From positions 558,001 through 622,000 of the forward strand of contig NZ_JADKYS010000001.1 of NCBI RefSeq assembly GCF_015354345.1: 64,000 nucleotides of DNA, read 5' to 3'. This document shows positions 64,000-64,000 of this stretch, one piece after another. Numbering within the stretch: position 1 is the first letter of the stretch; every line of letters starts with the position of its first letter. This DNA is from Methylophilus sp. 14. Lineage in GTDB: Bacteria; Pseudomonadota; Gammaproteobacteria; Burkholderiales; Methylophilaceae. The notes below the pieces were generated by a model, which searched no databases, had not been told where the DNA came from, and was given only the letters and a program-made list of their open reading frames with translations. The position numbers and the translations under genes were made by a program.

Positions 64000-64000
64000 A

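Overview
The window looks like chromosomal DNA of a methylotrophic betaproteobacterium of the Methylophilaceae, most likely Methylophilus or a close relative. The strongest pointer is a complete fmd cluster (outer-membrane porin FmdC, formamidase FmdA, zinc-ribbon protein FmdB, amide/urea ABC transporter FmdDEF), an arrangement described in Methylophilus methylotrophus. The ETF/ETF-QO cluster, PEP carboxylase, a PEP-CTERM protein and moderate GC fit that lineage. No rRNA, tRNA, CRISPR array, prophage or insertion-sequence transposase was recognised.

Layout. 1-3 kb: a lone dynamin-like GTPase and, convergent to it, the heat-shock sigma factor rpoH, with a CIRCE (HrcA) operator and apparently no AUG/GUG/UUG start. 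3.5-5.9 kb: a yfiR-yfiN-yfiB type c-di-GMP module. 6.3-13 kb: an operon with an FMN-dependent monooxygenase and a complete branched-chain-type ABC transporter of unknown substrate, preceded by a good sigma-54 promoter candidate. 13.4-14.6 kb: two small envelope proteins. 14.7-29 kb: a nitrogen-scavenging block: fmdC-A-B-D-E-F, urtD-E, ureD-A-B-C-E-F-G and a HupE/UreJ nickel permease. 29.1-33.6 kb: a two-component system whose sensor is a full NCS1 (nucleobase/hydantoin-type) transporter fused through a cysteine cluster to a hybrid histidine kinase, followed by a LuxR-type response regulator.

A near-palindrome about 93 bp upstream of the sensor gene recurs about 94 bp upstream of fmdC. I infer a regulon in which this transporter-kinase controls amide and urea use. 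Together, FmdC admits amides and urea through the outer membrane, FmdDEF-UrtDE pumps them inward, FmdA and urease release ammonia (plus formate or CO2), and HupE/UreJ with UreDEFG supplies and inserts nickel. This transporter-kinase and its predicted operator are the best candidates for an undescribed system.

33.6-64 kb is mostly housekeeping: an outer-membrane barrel, a TPR protein, an MFS pump, ferredoxin-NADP reductase, etfBA / lysR / ETF-QO, ftsYEX, two M16 peptidases, rsmD-coaD-ferredoxin, gloA, ppc (with a second sigma-54 promoter candidate), csbD, lolCD-comEC-exbBD-msbA-lpxK-trm112-kdsB, and the end of a PEP-CTERM gene cut by the window edge. A roughly 590-bp non-coding element made of two diverged inverted arms lies between ETF-QO and ftsX, and three hairpin-forming repeats sit in or just before the urease operon. 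Family names and regulator consensus sequences come from memory; no database search was run.
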